From assembly GCA_964344295.1 (NCBI GenBank), contig CAYFMR010000002.1, positions 96,516 to 160,515 of the forward strand: 64,000 bases of DNA, read 5' to 3'. The DNA comes from JAAYFJ01 sp964344295 (lineage in GTDB: Bacteria; Bacillota; Clostridia; Tissierellales; Peptoniphilaceae). How positions within the stretch are numbered: the first letter of the stretch is position 1; every line of letters starts with the position of its first letter. The notes below the pieces were generated by a model. The model saw nothing but the letters and a program-made list of their open reading frames with translations, had not been told where the DNA came from and ran no database searches. The position numbers and the translations under genes are program-made. This document shows, in pieces, positions 59,970 to 64,000 of the stretch.

Positions 59970-60182
59970 AATAAAAGCATTGCGAAGGAAAAGTACGCGA
60001 TACACGGTTCAAAGAGAGAGGGGCTCACCGGCTGCAAGGTCCCTTGAACATGCATGGCGGAAAAACCACCTTCAAGCTCACGTTTGAAAAGAGTAGAACG
60101 CTGCGGTGGCGCCGTTAACGCTTATCTGATTCATCAGGTGGAATGCGAGTATCACTCGTCCTATGGAGGACGAGTGTTTTTT
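59970..60182 (+). promoter_or_regulatory. T-box leader with threonine (ACC) specifier and terminator
   Basis: This tRNA-sensing leader stands before lysC. Stem I begins near GAAGG (pairing with CCTTC at 60069-60073) and contains the loop-E AGTA and, on the other strand, GAAAAACCA at 60060-60068. By position in that loop the specifier is ACC (60065-60067), read by tRNA-Thr(GGU). Further marks are AGAGAG in stem I, GTAGAACGC and CCGTTAACGC. The T-box reads AGGTGGAATGCG (60136-60147), whose UGGA complements the UCCA end of the tRNA-Thr encoded upstream. The terminator is CACTCGTCC/GGACGAGTG (60153-60176) plus six T. Uncharged tRNA-Thr should allow read-through. The T-box core has one base fewer than consensus (AGG-TGG for AGGGTGG). 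Confidence 0.85.
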
Positions 60183-60228
60183 GTTTTAAAGAGAAATAAT
60201 TCGTTAAGCTCTCAAAAGGAGGTCTCTT

Positions 60229-61542
60229 ATGTCCATTGTTGCCAAGTTTGGTGGGTCATCACTCGCCGATGCCCCTCATTTTCAACAAGTCAAACACATT
60301 ATTGAAACGACCAAGCCCTTAGTGGTTGTTCCTTCGGCCCCGGGAAAGGCCCATTCCAAGGATCATAAAGTCACAGAATTGCTCTATATGTGCCATCAGC
60401 TAGCCTCTCATGGACTTAATTTCGATGAGGTGTTCGATTTGGTGTCGAAGCGCTACCGTGACTTGGTCGAGATATTGCACATCGATATTTCATTGGATGC
60501 CATTTTTATGGAGGTGAAGGAGGCCATTCAGAATGGGGCTAGTCGCGATTTTACCGCTAGCCGCGGAGAGTACATCAACGGACTGATCCTAGCTAAATAT
60601 TTGGGATACCGGTTTATTGATGCCACTGACCTCATCCGTTTCACTCCGGATGGTACATACGATCCCGGTAAGACGTGCGCCTTAGTCGCCTCCATCATCA
60701 CTGGAGAAGAGCCCGTGGTGGTGCCTGGATTTTACGGGGCAGATAATTCCGGCTGCATTCACACCTTTTCGCGCGGTGGATCTGATATCACCGGGGCCAT
60801 CTTAGCCGCTTGCCTTGATGCCGAGTGTTATGAGAACTGGACTGATGTCTCCGGATTTCTCGTCGCCGATCCCCACATTGTCCCCCACGCCCGTCCCATG
60901 GCTAAAGTTTCCTACCGCGAATTGCGCGAACTCTCGTACATGGGTGCCATGGTCCTTCATGAAGAAGCTATTTTTCCGGTGAGGGAGAAGGGGATTCCCA
61001 TTCATATTAAAAACACCAATGCCCCGGATGACGAAGGCACCTTCATCGTACCGGAGTTGGGCCCCATGAGTGGGCACCAAGTCACGGGGATCGCCGGAAA
61101 GCAGGGCTTTGTGGTCTTTACGGTGGAAAAGACATTCCTCTCCGAAGAACTCGGGTTTTTGCGTAAGCTGCTTAGCGTCTTCGAAACCAATAACGTCTCC
61201 ATCGCCCACATTCCTTCCGGCATCGATCACGTATCCGTCATCGTCAAGGAAGCGGACGTAGTGGGTAAAGAAAAGAAGATTCAAGAAGAAATTGCCATCT
61301 ATTGCCACCCGGAAGATGTGAAGGTGTATCGTAACCTGGCTTTAATTGCCGTCGTCGGTCGTGGCATGATCTCCACCAAGGGGGTCAGTGCAAAAATCTT
61401 TGCCGCCATGGCCGAACACGGCGTTAACGTACGCATGATCATCCAAGGAGCCAGCGAGTTAAATATTATTGTAGGCGTAGAAAACGAAGATATGGAAACG
61501 GCGATTGCCGCCATCTATAGTGCATTTGATGAAAAGGAGTAA
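60229..61542 (+). CDS. lysC: Aspartate kinase
   Basis: This enzyme phosphorylates Asp, the first step to Lys, Met and Thr. The N-terminal kinase domain (about 1-280) has VAKFGGSSLADAPHFQ, FTASRGEYINGLILAKYLG and TFSRGGSDITGAILA. Two ACT domains follow (about 300-437) with VEKTFLSEELGFLRKLLSV and NLALIAVVGRGMISTKGVSAK. The length of 437 fits the monofunctional AK III group. AAAGGAGG lies before the ATG. It is the first gene of lysC-asd-hom under a threonine T-box; asd begins 5 bases after its stop. Confidence 0.96.
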   Translation: MSIVAKFGGSSLADAPHFQQVKHIIETTKPLVVVPSAPGKAHSKDHKVTELLYMCHQLASHGLNFDEVFDLVSKRYRDLVEILHIDISLDAIFMEVKEAIQNGASRDFTASRGEYINGLILAKYLGYRFIDATDLIRFTPDGTYDPGKTCALVASIITGEEPVVVPGFYGADNSGCIHTFSRGGSDITGAILAACLDAECYENWTDVSGFLVADPHIVPHARPMAKVSYRELRELSYMGAMVLHEEAIFPVREKGIPIHIKNTNAPDDEGTFIVPELGPMSGHQVTGIAGKQGFVVFTVEKTFLSEELGFLRKLLSVFETNNVSIAHIPSGIDHVSVIVKEADVVGKEKKIQEEIAIYCHPEDVKVYRNLALIAVVGRGMISTKGVSAKIFAAMAEHGVNVRMIIQGASELNIIVGVENEDMETAIAAIYSAFDEKE

Positions 61543-61547
61543 GGATC

Positions 61548-62537
61548 ATGAATCAAAAACAATATGTCGTCGCAGTCGCCGGTGCCACAGGATTAGTGGG
61601 AAGCACCATTTTACGAGTCTTAGAAGAGCGTCAGTTCCCTGTTAAAATTTTAGTTCCCCTGGCATCATCCCGTTCTGCGGGAAAGTCGGTACAGTTCCGA
61701 GGAGAAGACGTACCCGTTAAGGAGCTCTCCGCTGATGCGTTTGAAGGCGTGGACATTGCCTTTTTCGCCGCCGGGGGAGCTCGCAGCCGCGAATTTGCCC
61801 CTGCTGCCGTCAAAGCCGGTGCCTTGGTTATCGACAACAGCAGCGAGTTTCGTATGGATCCAGCAGTCCCCCTAATCGTTCCCGAGGTCAATGCAAAAGA
61901 CATTAAGAACCACCAAGGCATCATCGCCAACCCCAACTGCTCTACGATCCAATGTATGGCACCACTAAAGGTCATCCAAGATTTAGCCGGTATCAAGCGC
62001 GTCGTCTATTCCTCCTATCAAAGTGTCTCCGGCTCCGGCCTCAAAGGCTTAGCCGACTTAGACGAGGGAAAATCCGATTTCTACCCCCATCCCATCAAGG
62101 GAAACATCCTACCCCACATCGATGACTTCTTATCCGACGGCTATACCAAAGAAGAACGCAAAATGATCAATGAAACGAGAAAGATTTTACACGATGATCA
62201 CATGCGCGTCACAGCCACCACAGCCCGTGTGCCCGTCCGCTTCGGTCACAGTGTTTCGATTAACGTCGAGTTAGAAAGGGATGTGGACTTAGACGCCTTA
62301 CGCAAAGCCTTTCAAGAATTCCCTGAAATCGTGCTTTGTGACGATCCGGAAAAGCAAGTCTATCCCCTTCCTCTGGATGTGGAAGGAAAAGATGAAGTGT
62401 ATGTGGGACGCTTGCGCAAAGACGACTCGTTGCAATACGGCCTCAATCTGTGGACCGTTGCTGATAACATTCGCAAGGGAGCCGCCACCAATGCCGTGGA
62501 AATTGCCGAGGCCTGCCTACGATTAGGGGTGATTTAA
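61548..62537 (+). CDS. asd: Aspartate-semialdehyde dehydrogenase
   Basis: This enzyme reduces aspartyl phosphate to aspartate semialdehyde with NADPH. The Rossmann start VAVAGATGLVGSTILRVLEE is followed by ASSRSAGK, the catalytic Cys in GIIANPNCSTIQCM, and the His-containing TARVPVRFGHSVSINVE. Length is 329, normal. AAAAGGAGTAAGG precedes its ATG and the stop codon directly abuts the ATG of hom, so all three are co-translated. Confidence 0.97.
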   Translation: MNQKQYVVAVAGATGLVGSTILRVLEERQFPVKILVPLASSRSAGKSVQFRGEDVPVKELSADAFEGVDIAFFAAGGARSREFAPAAVKAGALVIDNSSEFRMDPAVPLIVPEVNAKDIKNHQGIIANPNCSTIQCMAPLKVIQDLAGIKRVVYSSYQSVSGSGLKGLADLDEGKSDFYPHPIKGNILPHIDDFLSDGYTKEERKMINETRKILHDDHMRVTATTARVPVRFGHSVSINVELERDVDLDALRKAFQEFPEIVLCDDPEKQVYPLPLDVEGKDEVYVGRLRKDDSLQYGLNLWTVADNIRKGAATNAVEIAEACLRLGVI

Positions 62538-63680
62538 ATGCTAGGAATTTTAGGTTTGGGCACAGTCGGTCAAGGTGTCGTCAAACTACTACAGGAATAT
62601 CCTGACGAGGCTTTGTCACTTAAAACCGTTGTGGTCCGAAACCTGCATAAACCACGAGCAGTTCAACTGGAAGGGGTGCAAATCACCGATGACCCTCAAG
62701 TCCTCCTCACCGATCCGGACATTTCCATCGTTCTGGAATGTACTGGACACGACGATGCCTATGGATGGATCAAACAGGCCTTAACAGCTAAAAAACACGT
62801 CATCACCGCTCACAAAGCTTGCGTCTCCCAGCACCTGGAAGAGCTTTCTGCGTTGGCTGAGGAAAACGGCGTGACCTTTTACTATGAAGCAGCAGTGATG
62901 GCTGGCGTACCGGTGATCAAACCACTGCTGGACCAAATTCGTTTTAACTCTATCGACTGTGTGGAAGGTATTTTAAATGGGACGACCAACTTTATGCTTA
63001 CCCACATGGCCACCATGGGATACGATAACGCCTTGGCTGAAGCCCAGCGCCTAGGTTATGCTGAGCAAGACCCCACCGCCGATGTCGGCGGGTTCGATGC
63101 CGGACGCAAGCTGCGCATCCTCGCCACCTTAGCATTCCGAGGCCCTGTGACAGAAGACATGATGCAGATTAAAGGTATCCAAGACTTATCCGCCGCCGAC
63201 TTGGCCTTTTTCGCTGAAGAAGGTTACCAAGTCAAACTTCTAGGCCGAGCTGTGCAAAGCGGCGGTGGCGTCTCCATCTATGTTGCCCCCACTGCCTTGC
63301 CCCTCTCTCATCCCATGGCTCAGCTGACGGGGACGGAAAACATGGCGGGAATTTACGGTTCCAATGTGGGCCCCTTATTTATCCAAGGCCGCGGTGCCGG
63401 TATGCGCGAAACGGCTGTGGGGATGCTAACCGATGCCGCTCGTATCGCTCATGGTATGGCGCCTATCACTAGCCCACTTGGTCATGCCAGCTATAAGGCC
63501 GTCTCACCCCAAGGCCGTGCCTTTCTTCATGTGCCAGTCGGCTCTCCATGGGAGTCACTGGTAGAACGCGACTGGGGGCCCGGTCAGCTGACCAAGCCAA
63601 TTTCCATGGCAGAGCTACGCGACTTCCCCCATCCCTTTATCTGGTTGGAGGATGAGGCTCTCACTCGACACCTTAGCTGA
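62538..63680 (+). CDS. hom: Homoserine dehydrogenase without ACT domain
   Basis: This enzyme reduces aspartate semialdehyde to homoserine, the branch leading to Thr and Met. The nucleotide loop is LGILGLGTVGQGVVKLL. The catalytic domain shows the substrate-site Lys in ITAHKACVSQH, EGILNGTTNFMLT and DPTADVGGFDAGRKL. At 380 residues it is shorter than the usual ~430. A C-terminal stretch of about 60 residues follows the catalytic domain, but no recognisable ACT domain. Feedback inhibition by Thr, which needs that domain in many enzymes, may therefore be absent, leaving control to the Thr T-box. It starts directly after asd and ends at a terminator. Confidence 0.94.
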   Translation: MLGILGLGTVGQGVVKLLQEYPDEALSLKTVVVRNLHKPRAVQLEGVQITDDPQVLLTDPDISIVLECTGHDDAYGWIKQALTAKKHVITAHKACVSQHLEELSALAEENGVTFYYEAAVMAGVPVIKPLLDQIRFNSIDCVEGILNGTTNFMLTHMATMGYDNALAEAQRLGYAEQDPTADVGGFDAGRKLRILATLAFRGPVTEDMMQIKGIQDLSAADLAFFAEEGYQVKLLGRAVQSGGGVSIYVAPTALPLSHPMAQLTGTENMAGIYGSNVGPLFIQGRGAGMRETAVGMLTDAARIAHGMAPITSPLGHASYKAVSPQGRAFLHVPVGSPWESLVERDWGPGQLTKPISMAELRDFPHPFIWLEDEALTRHLS

Positions 63681-63700
63681 TTTCATCCCTTTCTTCTTAC

Positions 63701-63739
63701 AAATCGCCCACTGGCAACCTGCCATGGGCGATTTTTATA
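63701..63739 (+). terminator. Terminator of the lysC-asd-hom operon
   Basis: A 10-bp stem AAATCGCCCA (63701-63710 with 63725-63734) with a 14-base loop is followed by T residues. Confidence 0.85.
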
Positions 63740-63943
63740 TCCAGCACCGTAAATCACCATCTCTTGCCAAGAAAACATCCTCCCGTCTTTCTATTCCTTT
63801 TAGCGATGAGGAGGCACGGTGACATAGTTGCATCATGGCTATGATCCCATCGTCATGTCGTTATGATTGAGACGATTGGATCATTCTGCAGCCAGAGGAC
63901 AACTAAGCACACTCCATTTTGGGACAATAAAAATTTTGGGCAC
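63740..63943. other. Gene-free stretch between hom and the rRNA operon terminator
   Basis: About 200 bases hold no supported gene, tRNA or repeat. A minus-strand frame of about 45 codons (ending near 63740) has no ribosome binding site and is not claimed. Confidence 0.3.
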
Positions 63944-63975
63944 TAAAAAAGACTCCAGAAAACTGGAGTCTTTTT
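63944..63975. terminator. rRNA operon terminator
   Basis: A 13-bp stem AAAAAGACTCCAG (63946-63958) pairs with 63963-63975 around AAAA. On the minus strand a U-run follows (A residues 63945-63950), closing the rRNA operon that enters from the right edge. Confidence 0.85.
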
Positions 63976-63977
63976 CT

Positions 63978-64000
63978 AACCGGCAATGTCCTACTCTCCC
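63978..64000 (-). rRNA. rrf: 5S ribosomal RNA, 3' end (partial, cut by the window edge)
   Basis: On the minus strand the last 23 bases read GGGAGAGTAGGACATTGCCGG, the conserved 3' end of 5S rRNA (GGGAGAGTAGG block). It is followed by a strong terminator, so the rest of an rRNA operon should lie to the right on the minus strand. Confidence 0.85.

Noticed and set aside
60054..60305. ORF starting inside the T-box leader
   Set aside because: It covers stem I and the terminator of the leader and overlaps lysC out of frame.
63740..63900. Small minus-strand ORF of about 45 codons before the rRNA terminator
   Set aside because: No start with a ribosome binding site and no recognisable family.
1..64000. 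CRISPR array, insertion sequence or prophage
   Set aside because: No regularly spaced repeats, transposase, integrase or phage structural genes were seen anywhere in the window.

Overview
The window looks like the chromosome of an anaerobic, fermentative member of the Firmicutes, class Clostridia, with intermediate G+C. The evidence is as follows. Gene order is typical of the group: ftsH-hpt-tilS ... divIC-rqcP-hup-mazG-prsA-mfd-pth-prs-glmU, and tsaC-rpiB-upp-tagO-wecB. Fermentation genes are present (butyrate kinase, acetoacetyl-CoA thiolase). Regulation relies on a T-box and a c-di-AMP riboswitch, with sigma-A type promoters and many U-run hairpin terminators. Most genes lie on the minus strand. 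The right edge enters the 3' end of a 5S rRNA, so an rRNA operon follows on the minus strand.

Layout. 0-4 kb: a frameshifted YoaK-type membrane protein, then a glycine-betaine/proline-type ABC transporter in which the binding protein is fused in front of the permease. A c-di-AMP riboswitch and a terminator precede that transporter. 4.6-5 kb: tmRNA. 5-10.6 kb: thiolase, wecB, tagO, upp, rpiB, tsaC. 11-18 kb: ferritin, a CBS-domain membrane protein, an aminotransferase, a radical SAM protein, butyrate kinase, a PAS/HTH regulator with dCMP deaminase, and RNase H. 18-26 kb: an envelope-related set containing PgpA, a long acidic-tailed membrane protein, ApbE, an E2-like acyltransferase that lacks the catalytic His, DegV, an SLH-domain protein and an AEC transporter.

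26-44 kb holds the conserved cell-wall, translation and DNA-repair cluster from ftsH to murC, with spoVG divergent. The sporulation genes usually embedded here (spoIIE, yabP, yabQ, spoVT) are missing, although spoVG and a bofA-like gene remain. This suggests a lineage that no longer sporulates. 44-52 kb: two MATE exporters, MntP, a phosphopantetheinyl transferase, BofA, tRNA-Val, an M18 aminopeptidase, and a MagIII-like glycosylase followed by a gene that can be read only through three frame changes.

52-55 kb is a compact nrfA-resB-ccsA unit: pentaheme nitrite reductase plus system II cytochrome c maturation, with no nrfH. 55-58.5 kb holds ppx and a polyphosphate kinase interrupted by two frameshifts and one stop codon. 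58.6-63.7 kb holds tRNA-Thr(GGU), an assembly gap, and a threonine-type T-box leader (specifier ACC) in front of lysC-asd-hom. The T-box can therefore sense the tRNA encoded 1.3 kb upstream. Three loci carry apparent one-base indels in short base runs, so either real gene decay or consensus sequencing error must be considered for them.
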